From: Paenisporosarcina sp. FSL H8-0542
GTDB taxonomy: Bacteria; Bacillota; Bacilli; Bacillales_A; Planococcaceae
Length of the DNA stretch: 64,000 nucleotides
Reading direction: 5' to 3'
Assembly (NCBI RefSeq): GCF_038632915.1
Contig: NZ_CP152050.1
Coordinates: 2,883,001-2,947,000, forward strand
Shown: positions 50,821 to 62,774 of the stretch, one piece after another
How positions within the stretch are numbered: position 1 is the stretch's first letter
Layout of the letters: the number at the start of each line of letters is the position of its first letter
Position numbers and translations under genes: made by a program
The notes under the pieces: model-generated
The model's database searches: none
What the model was told of the DNA's origin: nothing
The model's input: only the letters and a program-made list of their open reading frames with translations

Positions 50821-51435
50821 CTACTCTTTCTCGTACACTAATGAAGTTTGATGAGTAACGCCTGCTGGTACTTCGTGGTGGTGACGGCAACGAGGTTCGT
50901 AAGCTTCTGTTGCTCCAATCAAAATAATTGGATCCTCATAGCCAGCTGGCTCTCCGTTAATAAGTCGTTGCGTTCGACTTGCAGGTGAACCGCACACTTG
51001 GCAAACAGCCTGTAATTTCGTTACTTGTTCAGCACCTGCCATTAGTTTTGGCATTGGTCCAAATGGTTCCCCTCGGAAATCTTGATCCAGACCAGCAACA
51101 ATAACGCGGAATCCATGATTCGCTAGACGTTCCACGACATCCACAATTCCTTCGTCAAAGAATTGGGCTTCATCGATTCCAATGACATCATATTCATCCG
51201 AAATATACGCCCATATATCTTTTGCGCGCTCAACTGGCATCGCAATCACTTTCGTGCCATTATGGCTTACAACTTCTTCTTCACTGTAACGATTATCTAT
51301 ACGTGGTTTGAACACGGCAATTTTTTGTTTCGCAAATTGCACGCGTCGTACACGACGAATTAATTCTTCTGATTTCCCAGAAAACATACTTCCGCAAATG
51401 ACTTCTACCCAGCCAGTTTGTGACATCACGTACAT
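50821..51435 (-). CDS. tdk: Thymidine kinase
   Basis: 204 residues from ATG 51435 (AAAGGAG, 8 bases). Phosphorylates thymidine with ATP. P-loop [18 protein letters not shown] near residue 15, DEAQFFD Walker B near 93, and a zinc ribbon [14 protein letters not shown] between about 150 and 190. Standard type II TK length. Confidence 0.96.
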   Translation of the reverse strand: MYVMSQTGWVEVICGSMFSGKSEELIRRVRRVQFAKQKIAVFKPRIDNRYSEEEVVSHNGTKVIAMPVERAKDIWAYISDEYDVIGIDEAQFFDEGIVDVVERLANHGFRVIVAGLDQDFRGEPFGPMPKLMAGAEQVTKLQAVCQVCGSPASRTQRLINGEPAGYEDPIILIGATEAYEPRCRHHHEVPAGVTHQTSLVYEKE

Positions 51436-51769
51436 GGAAGTCACTCCTTTCAAAACTCTCTATTCCCTATCATACAGAAAATTATGTTGCATTTCCCGTC
51501 TTTTCTTTCATAAAGTTATGTGATATAGAGGAAAATATTTATTCTAGAATATCAGTCATCATTCTATCAATTGTCTTCTCAAATAGAAACACCACTAAAC
51601 ATCCGTGTGTGGCGCAATTCAAAGGTTTTAATAACAGGGCTATTCGCTTTGCTCGGCAGCCTTTTGCTTAACTTTTAATACATACAGTAAGAATTACACT
51701 CCACTTAAATAAAAAAAGTATCAGTCACCTCAAATTTGCTAATAATAACAAAATAGGAGGTGTGATACT
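51436..51769. other. Intergenic stretch without a recognised gene
   Basis: Tdk upstream region. A plus-strand open frame (to 51671) has no ribosome site and no recognised product. No array or strong hairpin seen. Confidence 0.5.
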
Positions 51770-51925
51770 ATGGCTCAAGATGTTCTGTGTGAAGTGAATA
51801 ACTGTAAGTATTGGGACTCCGGAAACAAATGTAAAGCGGATTCTATTTATGTAGTCAGTCATAAGGGCAAAAAGGCATCCAATAGTGAAGAAACGGATTG
51901 CAAAACATTTGTAACAAAAGCTTAA
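51770..51925 (+). CDS. DUF1540 small cysteine-rich protein
   Basis: 51 residues, ATG 51770 with AGGAGGTG 8 bases upstream. Starts MAQDVLCEVNNCKYWDSGN and continues with KCKADSIYVVSHKGKKA, ending ETDCKTFVTKA; four Cys in the C.VNNC.YW....C.A.....C.TF pattern of DUF1540. Probable small metal-binding protein; many Bacillales homologues are spore-associated, which is family knowledge. Own terminator at 51934. Confidence 0.85.
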   Translation: MAQDVLCEVNNCKYWDSGNKCKADSIYVVSHKGKKASNSEETDCKTFVTKA

Positions 51926-51933
51926 ACTTTTGA

Positions 51934-51961
51934 GGGTAACCATCATTTTGGTTGCCCTTTA
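51934..51961 (+). terminator. Terminator of the DUF1540 gene
   Basis: GGGTAACC..GGTTGCCC hairpin followed by TTTATTATTT. Confidence 0.85.
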
Positions 51962-52099
51962 TTATTTATAGTAATGATGATAATTATCTTTTTCATTCAA
52001 GTTTATGAATTCATTTTATTTTTTCTATCCGCTTTGAAAAAGGAATGGAGTAAAAATATTTTATACCAGCTGTGTTATGCTGAGGTACCCCAAGTGGAG

Positions 52100-52345
52100 T
52101 TAAGGATGAAAGTGTATGTTTTTTTCAGTTTTAAATAGCAGGCAATGTGCATTTCCCACTTTTTCTTCTAAATAGTCAAGTGAATAATTACCCAATGGAT
52201 CTGATAAATCGCCGATTGCCCGGGATAGATTATCAATCACAAGTCTTGTATCAAATCGTCTTAGCTCTTTCCTTACATTCATCTCATCCATAATTTCATG
52301 AGCAAGATGTTGGATTCGACGTAAGCGCATTTCTTTTGTTTGCAT
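52100..52345 (-). CDS. Small hypothetical protein
   Basis: 81 residues; AGGAGG 11 bases before ATG 52345. Basic helical N-terminus (MRLRRIQHLAHEIMDEMN) then an amphipathic region (RFDTRLVIDNLSRAIGDL). No membrane segment or known motif. It faces away from the DUF1540 gene and stands alone. Confidence 0.6.
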   Translation of the reverse strand: MQTKEMRLRRIQHLAHEIMDEMNVRKELRRFDTRLVIDNLSRAIGDLSDPLGNYSLDYLEEKVGNAHCLLFKTEKNIHFHP

Positions 52346-52433
52346 GATCTACTCATCCTCCTATATCCCAACTTATATTGTTTAAATATATGGCTAACAA
52401 TAAGGATTCATGAGACGTTTTTTTATGTGAAGC

Positions 52434-53435
52434 TTACAATAAAATAAAAATCAATAATAGAGCAAATACAATCTGGAATAGACCGATTCCCCCGGCATAA
52501 GCTGATAACTTCCAGCCGTGCAGTGTAAGGTCTTTTATTTTCACACTCATTCCAATCCCCGCCAAAGCGATGATTTCCAAATAGTTTCCGAACCCCTTGA
52601 TTGAATGTGTAACTGTTGCAGGGAAATATAAAATACTATTCAAACAACATAGTATGAAAAAGCCCCCGACATACCATGGAACGATTGTACGCCATTGAAA
52701 TGACTCCTGCGTTTTTGGCTGTTCTCCATTATTAAGTTTGATCTGTTTCAAAACAAAAACAACAGCTACCAGAAAGATAATTCGACTGATTTTAAAGACG
52801 GCTGCTTGATCCTTTACCGCTTCACCAACAATGCTACCACTAGCTACTACTTGTCCAACAGATTGTAATGTTCCACCTATTAATGCAGACGACTGCAATA
52901 CATCGTTTTGAAAAATCGCACTTGTTATCACTGGTAACAAGATCATCAAAACCGTACCCAACAGATTGACAATCGTAATAGAAACGGCCACATCAGATTC
53001 TTTAGCCTGGATAGCTGGTGCAGTCGACGCAATCGCAGATGAACCACAGACCGCATTTCCACTTGCCATCAGCAAACCAAAATCTTCACCGAATCGCAGT
53101 TTCTTTCCTAACCAAATAACAAACAAAATCGTTCCTGCCATTTGAATGAGAATATAAGCAAGACCTAACATTCCAATTTCAAATAATGAATTGAATGTTA
53201 AGGTTGCTCCTAATAAAACAATGGAAAAGTACAGTAAAGTACTTCCCGAAAACTTTTCCCCCGGCTTTAATATGGAATAAGAACCTATTTTTAAATTACC
53301 AATTAATATACCAATTAGAATTGCAAATAAACCACTCCCTAAATTAGGGAAAAATCTTCCGAGTGCTATACCTATCATTGCAATTGCAATACAAACCAGT
53401 AGTCCAGGTAAAATGTATACAACTTTTCTCGTCAT
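52434..53435 (-). CDS. YeiH/UPF0324 family membrane transporter
   Basis: 333 residues, about 10 membrane helices. The signature GNAVCGSSAIASTAPAI near residue 126 and LLYFSIVLLGATLTF near 68 identify the family (often labelled putative sulfate exporter; evidence for a substrate is weak). Monocistronic, GAGGTAG before ATG 53435. Confidence 0.88.
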   Translation of the reverse strand: MTRKVVYILPGLLVCIAIAMIGIALGRFFPNLGSGLFAILIGILIGNLKIGSYSILKPGEKFSGSTLLYFSIVLLGATLTFNSLFEIGMLGLAYILIQMAGTILFVIWLGKKLRFGEDFGLLMASGNAVCGSSAIASTAPAIQAKESDVAVSITIVNLLGTVLMILLPVITSAIFQNDVLQSSALIGGTLQSVGQVVASGSIVGEAVKDQAAVFKISRIIFLVAVVFVLKQIKLNNGEQPKTQESFQWRTIVPWYVGGFFILCCLNSILYFPATVTHSIKGFGNYLEIIALAGIGMSVKIKDLTLHGWKLSAYAGGIGLFQIVFALLLIFILL

Positions 53436-53728
53436 TTCTCTACCTCACTAAATAGTTTTCTTTCGCTCACGCCCAAAGATTATTTTAACATATATTACAC
53501 TTTATCTATTTTGGGAACCGTCTAGAATAATACCAACAACAGGAAGATTTCATTTATCAACTAAGGAGTGCTTAGTTGAAGAACCGACTGCCTTTACAGG
53601 GTAGCTTTTCTATTTGTGATGAGATTAAGAGTTCACTTCCATTATTTATTCAATTCAATCAAATTTCTCTTTTTACAACTAAACTCCCCAGAATTCAACT
53701 AACTGACCGCTCACCTTAAATAAAATAA
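53436..53728. other. Intergenic region with a short dyad and a possible repeat
   Basis: CAACTAAG-gagtg-CTTAGTTG near 53558-53578 and two later CAACTAA-led units 20 bases apart near 53676-53720. No gene seen. Confidence 0.4.
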
Positions 53729-53768
53729 AAAATACCCGCATAGAGTCGAAACTCTAAGCGGGTATTTT
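53729..53768 (-). terminator. Terminator of rpmE
   Basis: AAAATACCCGC-a-TAGAG..CTCTA-a-GCGGGTATTTT, directly after the stop codon. Confidence 0.95.
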
Positions 53769-53772
53769 GTGA

Positions 53773-53988
53773 TTATTCGTTGATTTCTTCTTTAAGACCG
53801 TATTTTTTGTTGAAACGATCAACACGGCCATCCGCTGCTGCGAATTTCTGACGGCCAGTATAGAATGGATGACATTCTGAGCAAAACTCAACTTTGATGT
53901 CTTCTTTTACTGATCCTGTTTCGAACGAGTTACCACATGAACATGTAACTGTAGCTGTTTTGTAATCGGGATGAATTCCTGGTTTCAT
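53773..53988 (-). CDS. rpmE: 50S ribosomal protein L31, zinc-binding form
   Basis: 71 residues from ATG 53988 (AGGAG, 8 bases). [20 protein letters not shown] with C-x-C near 16-18 and [14 protein letters not shown] with C-x2-C near 36-39; the four Cys mark the zinc (C+) paralogue. Downstream of rho, as in B. subtilis. A zinc-independent L31 (C-) is not in this window. Confidence 0.95.
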   Translation of the reverse strand: MKPGIHPDYKTATVTCSCGNSFETGSVKEDIKVEFCSECHPFYTGRQKFAAADGRVDRFNKKYGLKEEINE

Positions 53989-54169
53989 CTTAAATCTCCT
54001 CTCGCCCTGAACCATCTGGAACAGAGTGGGTTATTTAACTGTCACCTTACACGACCCGTTCAGTTCAGCCGTATATGTCACAGAGTATGGTAAATCTACC
54101 GAACTAAATTATAGCAAAAAGGACTTACGAAATCAACCCTTTTGTTTAAATAAGGAACTACAATTTATC

Positions 54170-55453
54170 TTATAGCAGTCCCTTGCCACCACGATGAGCT
54201 TTCATATCGTCATTGAGCTGGTTGAAGAAATCTTCGTTTGATTTCGATTGACGCAATTTTTTTAGGAAGCGTTCGCCGAAATCGTGCGAATCCGAGAATG
54301 TTTTGCGAATTGCCCATAGTTTTTCGAGTTGATTTGAAGGAATAAGTAGTTCTTCTTTTCGTGTTCCCGAGCGACGGATGTCGAGTGCCGGGAAAATACG
54401 ACGCTCTGCCAAATTGCGGTCTAGGTGAAGCTCCAAGTTTCCTGTTCCTTTAAATTCTTCGTAAATCACTTCATCCATACGTGATCCTGTATCAACTAGA
54501 GCTGTTGCAAGAATTGTTAAGCTTCCGCCTTCTTCAATGTTACGTGCTGCACCGAAGAAACGTTTTGGACGATGGAATGCAGCAGGGTCAATACCACCAG
54601 ATAATGTACGACCACTTGGTGGAATCACTAAGTTGTACGCACGTGCCAGTCGTGTAATGGAGTCCATCAGGATGATGACGTCACGTTTGTGTTCAACTAA
54701 ACGCATCGCACGATCAAGAACCAATTCCGCAACTTTTACGTGATTTTCTGGTACTTCGTCAAACGTTGAGCTTACAACATCGGCATTCACAGAACGCTCG
54801 ATATCCGTAACTTCCTCTGGACGTTCGTCAATTAGCAAGACAATCAGTTCTGCATCCGGATAGTTTGTCGTAATCGAGTTTGCCACTTCTTTTAGTAACA
54901 TCGTTTTACCCGCTTTTGGCGGTGCCACGATTAAGCCACGTTGACCGAATCCGACAGGTGCTACTAAATCCATGATGCGGGTTGATAGTTTGTTTGACTC
55001 TGTTTCAAGCTTGATGTGACGATCTGGATATAACGGTGTGAGTGCCGGGAAATGCACGCGTTCTTTTGCAGAATCCGGGTCTTCACCATTTACTAATTCT
55101 ACGTGCAATAGGCCGTAGTATCGTTCATTTTCTTTTGGTGGGCGTACTTTTCCTGTTACTTTATCTCCGTTACGTAAGTCGAAACGGCGAATTTGAGATG
55201 CGGAAATATAGATATCTTCTGAACTTGGAGAATAGTTGATGGGGCGCAAGAAACCGAACCCTTCAGATTGAATAATTTCCAGGACACCTTCCATGAAGAA
55301 GTAGCCTTCTTGTTCTGCGCGTGTTTTTAATATCGCAAAAATAAGTTCTTTTTTCGTTAGTTTGCTGTAGTACGAGATTTTGAACTGGCGTGCAAGTGCA
55401 TACAGTTCTTTTAACGTCATACTTTCTAGTTCAGCAATCTTTAAGGTTGTCAT
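54170..55453 (-). CDS. rho: Transcription termination factor Rho
   Basis: 427 residues; RNA-dependent hexameric helicase. Cold-shock-like RNA-binding domain (GVLEIIQSEGFGFLRPINYS, YISASQIRRFDLRNGD) in residues 50-130; Walker A APPKAGKTMLLKE near 180; Walker B DVIILMDSITRLARAYN near 262; Q/R loop region around GGIDPAAFHRPKRFFGAARN. The ribosome site is weak. Confidence 0.97.
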   Translation of the reverse strand: MTTLKIAELESMTLKELYALARQFKISYYSKLTKKELIFAILKTRAEQEGYFFMEGVLEIIQSEGFGFLRPINYSPSSEDIYISASQIRRFDLRNGDKVTGKVRPPKENERYYGLLHVELVNGEDPDSAKERVHFPALTPLYPDRHIKLETESNKLSTRIMDLVAPVGFGQRGLIVAPPKAGKTMLLKEVANSITTNYPDAELIVLLIDERPEEVTDIERSVNADVVSSTFDEVPENHVKVAELVLDRAMRLVEHKRDVIILMDSITRLARAYNLVIPPSGRTLSGGIDPAAFHRPKRFFGAARNIEEGGSLTILATALVDTGSRMDEVIYEEFKGTGNLELHLDRNLAERRIFPALDIRRSGTRKEELLIPSNQLEKLWAIRKTFSDSHDFGERFLKKLRQSKSNEDFFNQLNDDMKAHRGGKGLL

Positions 55454-55542
55454 AAAATGGCACCACTCTTTTACATATTTTGTTGTGTCGATTCAAGTTG
55501 AAGGTAGGATTGGTTCTGCAATGAATTGATTTTAGTAGAAGA

Positions 55543-55567
55543 TGCCCGGCCAAGTTATGGCCAGGCA
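55543..55567 (-). terminator. Terminator of glpX
   Basis: TGCCCGGCC..GGCCAGGCA hairpin 14 bases past the stop codon. Confidence 0.8.
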
Positions 55568-55580
55568 CATATTTTTGAAG

Positions 55581-56549
55581 TTAGTCTTCCATCATAAGAT
55601 GAGGTTTTTTCTTCAAGCTGTGACGCCCTTCTACGAAACGGACTGTGCCTGATTTCGCACGCATAACTAATGAATGAGACTCTGCATATGATCCCTTGAA
55701 TTGTACACCACGCAGAAGTTCTCCATCCGTTACACCCGTTGCCGCAAAGATTGCGTCGTCACCTTTTACAAGGTCTTCCATACGGAATACACGGTTTACA
55801 TCAAGTCCCATACGAATACAACGTTGTAATTCTTGTTCGTTGGTAGGAACTAATTTACCTTGTATTTCGCCACCTAGACATTTCAAGCCAACTGCAGCAA
55901 TAACGCCCTCTGGCGCGCCACCCAGTCCAAATAAAATATCTACGCCTGTTTCATCGAATGCTGTGTTGATTGCACCTGCAACGTCGCCATCATTGATCAA
56001 TTTAATTCGAGCACCTGATGCACGAATCTCATCAATAATTTTTTGGTGACGTGGGCGGTTTAAAATTGTTGCCACAACGTCTTCGATGTCTTTGTTTTTA
56101 GCACGGGCAACCGCACGTAAGTTATCTGTTACAGAAGCGTTGATGTCCACTTGGCCTCTTGCTTCAGGTCCTACTGCCAATTTGTCCATATACATATCCG
56201 GTGCATTCAGCAGGTTGCCTCTGTCTGCGATTGCAAGAACTGCAAGCGCATTCCATCCGCCTGAAGCCACGATATTTGTTCCCTCGAGAGGGTCAACTGC
56301 GATATCCACTTCCGGACCGCCAATGCCAAGACCTAGTTCTTCACCGATATATAGCATCGGTGCTTCGTCCATTTCACCTTCGCCTATTACGACGACCCCT
56401 TGCATCGGGATAGAGTTAAAAACGTTTCGCATAGCTGTAGTCGCTGCGTCATCCGCTTCATTTTTCAAACCTCGGCCCATCCAACGTGCCGAAGCGATTG
56501 CTGCTGCTTCTGTTACACGCACTAACTCCATTGATAAACTGCGTTCCAT
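55581..56549 (-). CDS. glpX: Fructose-1,6-bisphosphatase class II
   Basis: 322 residues from ATG 56549 (GGGAGG, 10 bases); the longer frame to 56606 has no ribosome site. Gluconeogenic FBPase, lithium-sensitive metal-dependent phosphatase fold: [15 protein letters not shown] near residue 57, [12 protein letters not shown] near 86 and [18 protein letters not shown] near 186. Lies between murA2 and rho. Confidence 0.95.
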   Translation of the reverse strand: MERSLSMELVRVTEAAAIASARWMGRGLKNEADDAATTAMRNVFNSIPMQGVVVIGEGEMDEAPMLYIGEELGLGIGGPEVDIAVDPLEGTNIVASGGWNALAVLAIADRGNLLNAPDMYMDKLAVGPEARGQVDINASVTDNLRAVARAKNKDIEDVVATILNRPRHQKIIDEIRASGARIKLINDGDVAGAINTAFDETGVDILFGLGGAPEGVIAAVGLKCLGGEIQGKLVPTNEQELQRCIRMGLDVNRVFRMEDLVKGDDAIFAATGVTDGELLRGVQFKGSYAESHSLVMRAKSGTVRFVEGRHSLKKKPHLMMED

Positions 56550-56635
56550 TTTGTGTGTTCCTCCCGTTATCCGGTCATTTATTTGCGTCATTCTTCCACC
56601 TGTCATTGTACCATACGTGACAAGTGGTCAGATTT

Positions 56636-57931
56636 TTATTTTTCGTTGTCTTCTGTGCTCGAATGTTCGTGTTCATCTTCGATAGTTTCGCGGCGAATAT
56701 CTGCACCGAGCCCATGCAATTTATCAATTAACGAGCTGTAGCCTCGTTCGATATGATAAATATCGCGAATTTCAGTTTCTCCTTCGGCAATCAATCCAGC
56801 CAATACCAAGGCTGCTCCTGCACGCAAATCTGATGCACGAACTGAAGCGGATTCCAATTTCGTCGGACCTGAAATAATCGCTGTACGCCCTTCTACACGT
56901 GCACTGGCATTCATACGTTTCAACTCATCGATATGTTTGAAACGGGCTGAATAAATGGTGTCTGTAATGACCGATGAACCTTTGGCCTGGGTCATTAAAA
57001 GAGAGAACGGTTGCTGTAAATCCGTTGGGAAACCAGGATACACCAGTGTTTTCACATCCACTGCCTGCAAGTTCTCTGATTTCGGAATGAAGATACTTTC
57101 TTCGCCTTCTTCGATCTTAACGCCCATTTCGCGCAGTTTTGCAGTCAGCGCTTCAACATGGAATGGGATGACATTGTCAATTGTAACACCGTCACCAGCC
57201 ACTGCAGCCATTATCATGAATGTTCCTGCTTCAATTCGATCGGGGATAATCGTGTGGTTCGTCCCATGTAGTTCATCAACTCCATCGATTCGAATGACGT
57301 TCGTTCCTGCACCCTTGATTTTCGCTCCCATGTTTGTTAACAAAGTCGCTACATCAATGATTTCAGGTTCTTTCGCGGCATTTTCAATGGTCGTTTGCCC
57401 TTTAGCCATTACGGCAGCCAGCATGATGTTGATGGTGGCACCAACACTGACAACGTCTAAATAAATTTTAGCTCCACGCAATTCATCCGCACGCAAATAA
57501 ATGGCACCATGTTCGTTCGTCACTTTGGCACCAAGCGCCTCAAAGCCTTTGATGTGTTGATCGATCGGACGAGGTCCTAAGAAACAGCCTCCTGGCAAGC
57601 CAATGACCGCTTTTTTAAAGCGACCTAGCATGGCACCCATCAAATAATAGGATGCTCGAAGTTTTTTAACGTTGCCGTTTGGCAAAGGCATGCCTTGCAT
57701 TTTAGTAGGATCAATGTTCATAGTGCCGTCGTCGAAAGATACATCCCCACCGATTTCCTCTAGCAACTCTTTCAGTGTCCAAGCATCCGAGATTTCCGGT
57801 AATCCTTCAATCGTGACAGGAGAATTGGCTAAAATGGATGCCGGGATTAAAGCAACTGCGCTGTTTTTGGCACCGCTCACTTTAATTGTTCCTTGTAAAC
57901 GTTTTTGCCCATTAATTTTATACACTTCCAT
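56636..57931 (-). CDS. murZ: UDP-N-acetylglucosamine 1-carboxyvinyltransferase, second copy (MurAB type)
   Basis: 431 residues from ATG 57931 (TAGGTGA). Same chemistry as the murA at 29568, with [15 protein letters not shown] near 21, active Cys in [16 protein letters not shown] near 117 and [15 protein letters not shown] near 230. Located next to the transaldolase and fbaA, which is the murAB position in B. subtilis. The acidic tail ([14 protein letters not shown]) is variable. Confidence 0.93.
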   Translation of the reverse strand: MEVYKINGQKRLQGTIKVSGAKNSAVALIPASILANSPVTIEGLPEISDAWTLKELLEEIGGDVSFDDGTMNIDPTKMQGMPLPNGNVKKLRASYYLMGAMLGRFKKAVIGLPGGCFLGPRPIDQHIKGFEALGAKVTNEHGAIYLRADELRGAKIYLDVVSVGATINIMLAAVMAKGQTTIENAAKEPEIIDVATLLTNMGAKIKGAGTNVIRIDGVDELHGTNHTIIPDRIEAGTFMIMAAVAGDGVTIDNVIPFHVEALTAKLREMGVKIEEGEESIFIPKSENLQAVDVKTLVYPGFPTDLQQPFSLLMTQAKGSSVITDTIYSARFKHIDELKRMNASARVEGRTAIISGPTKLESASVRASDLRAGAALVLAGLIAEGETEIRDIYHIERGYSSLIDKLHGLGADIRRETIEDEHEHSSTEDNEK

Positions 57932-57963
57932 GTAATTCACCTACAATCAATTCAAGAGTTAAC

Positions 57964-58614
57964 TTATTCTGCACTTAAACGGTTATTCCAATCCGCTAAA
58001 AATGCTTCAATTCCTTTATCCGTTAATGGATGTTTGAACATTTGTTTCATTACGTTTATCGGCATTGTTCCAATGTGTGCTCCGTGAAGCGCTGCGTCTG
58101 TCACGTGTTGTGGATGACGAATTGATGCAGCAATGATTTCTGTATCAATATTGTGCAATTCAAAAATTTGTGCAATCGTACCGACTAAATCCATGCCGTT
58201 GTGACCGATATCGTCCAAACGCCCAAGGAATGGTGATACATAAGTTGCTCCAGCACGTGCTGCAAGCAAAGCTTGGTTTGCGCTGAAAATCAACGTGATA
58301 TTTGTTTTAATGCCTTCTTTTGAAAATACTGAACATGCTGCTAGACCGTCTGGTGTCATTGGTAATTTCACTGTGATATTTGGTGCAATTGCCGCTAGTT
58401 CACGACCTTCTTTAATCATTCCTTCAGCATCCAAAGCAATTACTTCTGCACTGACTGAACCTTCTACTAGTGAAGTGATTTCACGTAAACGATCGTGGAA
58501 AGAAATATTTTCTTTTGCCACAAGTGATGGATTTGTAGTTACGCCTGACAAAATACCCCAAGCGTGTGCTTCTTTAATTTCTTCAAAGTTTGCTGTATCG
58601 ATAAAAAATTTCAT
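57964..58614 (-). CDS. tal: Transaldolase, fructose-6-phosphate aldolase-like
   Basis: 216 residues, short TalB-subfamily/FSA type. [16 protein letters not shown] and [12 protein letters not shown] at the N-terminus, the Schiff-base Lys in [12 protein letters not shown] near residue 83, and the C-terminal [24 protein letters not shown] precedes ATG 58614. In B. subtilis the orthologue ywjH is a transaldolase of the pentose phosphate pathway; FSA activity is the alternative. Confidence 0.92.
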   Translation of the reverse strand: MKFFIDTANFEEIKEAHAWGILSGVTTNPSLVAKENISFHDRLREITSLVEGSVSAEVIALDAEGMIKEGRELAAIAPNITVKLPMTPDGLAACSVFSKEGIKTNITLIFSANQALLAARAGATYVSPFLGRLDDIGHNGMDLVGTIAQIFELHNIDTEIIAASIRHPQHVTDAALHGAHIGTMPINVMKQMFKHPLTDKGIEAFLADWNNRLSAE

Positions 58615-58643
58615 TTTTAGTTGCCTCCATTTGATGGAAAAAG

Positions 58644-58673
58644 AGGAGAAGGCCGTATTCCGACACTTCTCCT
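58644..58673 (-). terminator. Terminator of fbaA
   Basis: AGGAGAAG..CTTCTCCT hairpin with CTTTTTCC on the minus strand, between fbaA and the transaldolase. Confidence 0.7.
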
Positions 58674-58705
58674 TACATTCTCTTGTTTTATTTATGCTAT
58701 TTTAT

Positions 58706-59563
58706 TTATGCTTTTCCAGAACTTCCGAAATCGCGCATTTTTCCTTGTACAGTGTTTTTGATTGCGTCACGAGCAGGAATTAAGTATTTACGTGGATCGT
58801 AAACATCCGCATCGCTATTCAAGAAATCACGAATTGCTTTTGTAGCTGCAATTTGATTTTCAGTATTAACATTGATTTTCGCTGTTCCCAGTGAAATCGA
58901 ACGTTGAATATCTTTTACAGGAATTCCGGTTCCACCGTGCAATACAAGTGGAAGATCTGATAATTTCGAGATTTCTTCCATTTCAGCAAAACCTAAATTC
59001 GGTTCTCCTTTGTAAGGACCATGAACAGAACCCAGTGCAGGTGCCAAGCAATCGATATCAGTGCGTGAAACCAGTTCAGCACATTCTTTTGGATCTGCAT
59101 AAATGACGCCTTCTGCGATAATGTCATCTTCTTGTCCACCCACAGTTCCAAGCTCAGCTTCAACAGACACGCCATGAGCGTGTGCATATTCCACTACTTG
59201 AGACGTGGTTGAAATGTTTTCTTCCAATGGATGATGTGATGCATCAATCATGACTGATGTGAATCCAGCATCAATTGCTTCTTTACATTTTTCAAAACTT
59301 GAACCATGGTCTAAATGAATCGCTACAGGAACCGTAATTTTATAGTCGTGCATCAATCCTTTAACCATGTGAACAACGGTTGTGAAACCGCCCATATATT
59401 TAGCTGCCCCTTCAGAAACGCCTAAGATTACTGGGGATTTTTCTGCTTCTGCTGCTTGTAAAATGGCTTGCGTGAACTCCAAGTTGTTGATATTGAATTG
59501 TCCGATTGCATAGCCTTCTTTTTTCCCTTTGATCATCATGTCTTTCATCGATACTAAAGCCAT
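58706..59563 (-). CDS. fbaA: Fructose-bisphosphate aldolase class II
   Basis: 285 residues from ATG 59563 (GGAGG, 8 bases). Zinc-dependent glycolytic aldolase. [20 protein letters not shown] with zinc/catalytic Asp-His near residue 81 (split), [13 protein letters not shown] near 133, [10 protein letters not shown] near 204 and [10 protein letters not shown] near 228. Lies between spo0F and the transaldolase, as in B. subtilis. Confidence 0.97.
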   Translation of the reverse strand: MALVSMKDMMIKGKKEGYAIGQFNINNLEFTQAILQAAEAEKSPVILGVSEGAAKYMGGFTTVVHMVKGLMHDYKITVPVAIHLDHGSSFEKCKEAIDAGFTSVMIDASHHPLEENISTTSQVVEYAHAHGVSVEAELGTVGGQEDDIIAEGVIYADPKECAELVSRTDIDCLAPALGSVHGPYKGEPNLGFAEMEEISKLSDLPLVLHGGTGIPVKDIQRSISLGTAKINVNTENQIAATKAIRDFLNSDADVYDPRKYLIPARDAIKNTVQGKMRDFGSSGKA

Positions 59564-59627
59564 TGAGGAATCCTCCGTTTCATGAATAGGAAATATTGCT
59601 TTTAACCATCTTTTATAATAACAAAAA

Positions 59628-59650
59628 CAGGCAGTGTTTGCCACTGCCTG
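59628..59650 (-). terminator. Terminator of spo0F
   Basis: CAGGCAGTG..CACTGCCTG hairpin with TTTTTG on the minus strand, 7 bases past the stop. Confidence 0.9.
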
Positions 59651-59656
59651 CTTATG

Positions 59657-60016
59657 TCAGTCTTTTAACATTCCGTTTACAGCATCGCGCACTTCATAAA
59701 TATCAAAGGGCTTTGTGAAATAATGTGAAGCGCCCAAATCCATTGCTTCTTTGATTAAATCAAGTTCTCCATATGCCGTCATCATGACGACCGGCAAGTC
59801 AGGAGTACGCGCTTTGATACGTTTCAAAATTTCTATTCCATCCATCCCCGGTATCTTCATATCTAGGAGCACACCGTCTGGCTTAACTCTCTCAGCTAGT
59901 TCTAATGCTTCAATTCCATTCGCAGCCAAAAATGTCGTGTAACCTTCACGTTTAAACACTTCATTTAATAACAAACGAATCCCCTGTTGATCATCCACAA
60001 TCAGTAACTGTTTCAT
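59657..60016 (-). CDS. spo0F: Sporulation phosphorelay response regulator Spo0F
   Basis: 119 residues from ATG 60016 (AAAGGGG). Single receiver domain without output: acidic pocket in [11 protein letters not shown], phospho-acceptor Asp in [13 protein letters not shown] near 54, conserved Thr in VVMMTAYGE and Lys in YFTKPFD near 104. Passes phosphate from sensor kinases to Spo0B. Between pyrG and fbaA as in B. subtilis, although ywjG is missing from the usual slot. Confidence 0.95.
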   Translation of the reverse strand: MKQLLIVDDQQGIRLLLNEVFKREGYTTFLAANGIEALELAERVKPDGVLLDMKIPGMDGIEILKRIKARTPDLPVVMMTAYGELDLIKEAMDLGASHYFTKPFDIYEVRDAVNGMLKD

Positions 60017-60219
60017 GAAAACGTTCCCCTTTGCTTGCACTGGTACTATTTCTAATAATTCTACAATCTTTTCCATAATCCTGCATAAAAAAGATATTTT
60101 TCAATAATAATTTGCTTTTATGAAGGAGAAAATGTAATCCCTTTATTATAATACAGGATATTCCATACCTGTAGTGCATTTTTAAAAAAAATATCTAATT
60201 TTATCCATAAATAGTATAA

Positions 60220-60259
60220 CAAAAGCCCGTTCCTTCATTTTCAAAGGAACGGGCTTTTG
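60220..60259 (-). terminator. Terminator of pyrG
   Basis: CAAAAGCCCGTTCCTT..AAGGAACGGGCTTTTG, perfect 16-base arms, 6 bases past the stop. Confidence 0.95.
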
Positions 60260-60265
60260 GTTAAA

Positions 60266-61873
<1,608 letters not shown>

Positions 61874-62045
61874 CTATTATGGTGTATTTGAAATGAAGTT
61901 GGGTGAGGCGTGCTGTTAAAAAGTTCAAGATCGTTTCAAGCTTCGGCTCGATTGTAAGTTTTGAAACTTAGTAAAAACGAGTTTTCATGCTATTTTCGAC
62001 AACTCTGAACTAATGTTGCGCTTTACACTTGTAAAAACAAAAAAA

Positions 62046-62150
62046 GCGCCCTCCCTGCAGTGTTTGCAGGGGGAGCGCATTATATAAGCGTTCAATCTCC
62101 CTTTTAGGGAGCCCAAGTAAAAGATTAATCTGAATGAACTAAGAAGTCAA
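62046..62150 (-). promoter_or_regulatory. pyrG promoter and CTP-sensing attenuator
   Basis: Minus strand: -35 TTGACT (62150-62145), 17-base spacer, -10 TAATCT (62127-62122), seven bases, then transcript start GGGCTCCC at 62114. The leader ends in terminator GCGCTCCCCCTGCA..TGCAGGGAGGGCGC (62078-62046) followed by seven T. In B. subtilis pyrG, low CTP causes repeated G addition at the GGGC start and the poly(G) tail pairs with the C/U-rich left arm to block termination; all the required elements are seen here. Confidence 0.88.
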
Positions 62151-62156
62151 GGGTTA

Positions 62157-62708
62157 TTATACTTCGTCTTCTTCGTCTTCTTCATCTTCCTCATCTTCTT
62201 CGTCCACGATTTCGAATTCATCGTCTGTATCAAGAAGTTCTTCAGCAGCCACTTCTTCGATTTCTTCTTCATCGTCGTCCTCGTCCAACTCGAAGTCTTC
62301 TTCGCCATCTACGTCTTCAACAAATTCATCGAAGTCCTCTTCGAATGCGATTTCATCATCATCTGAATCATCTTCAAGATCGTCTTCATCCACATCAGCT
62401 TTTGCTTTTTTCTTGCGAACTTTTACAGTAGGCGCTGTTTCTTCTTCAATTTGTTCAACAGGGTACCACTCGCGTAGACCCCAACGGTTTTCAGAAATCG
62501 CCAGGAAGCGACCATCGATGTTCATATCTGTATAGTACTGAAGCATACGTTCTTTCATTTGAGCTTCAGTAAATTTATTTAATTTTTTGATCTCATCTAG
62601 TAATTCTTGTAAAGTCAGAGATTCGTGTTTTTCTTCCAATATTGCATATCCCAAATCGATAAACGATTCTTCACTTAGTTGTTCTGTTGTCATTTCACGA
62701 AATTTCAA
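62157..62708 (-). CDS. rpoE: DNA-directed RNA polymerase subunit delta
   Basis: 183 residues from TTG 62708 (AAAGGA, 9 bases); the next ATG is 5 codons in. Structured N-terminal HARE-HTH domain (residues 6-90, with GYAILEEKHESLTLQELLDE split) then a disordered Asp/Glu tail of about 80 residues. It speeds RNA release and promoter recycling. Its 3' end lies between the stop and the pyrG promoter, the order seen in B. subtilis. Confidence 0.95.
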   Translation of the reverse strand: MKFREMTTEQLSEESFIDLGYAILEEKHESLTLQELLDEIKKLNKFTEAQMKERMLQYYTDMNIDGRFLAISENRWGLREWYPVEQIEEETAPTVKVRKKKAKADVDEDDLEDDSDDDEIAFEEDFDEFVEDVDGEEDFELDEDDDEEEIEEVAAEELLDTDDEFEIVDEEDEEDEEDEEDEV

Positions 62709-62774
62709 ATCGTGCACGTCCTTTCTACATACGTTGGCATAATAACCATTATATACAAACCTCATTGAAATATG

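Noticed and set aside
51420-51671. 83-residue plus-strand frame upstream of tdk
   Set aside because: No ribosome site, starts inside tdk on the opposite strand, product unrecognisable.
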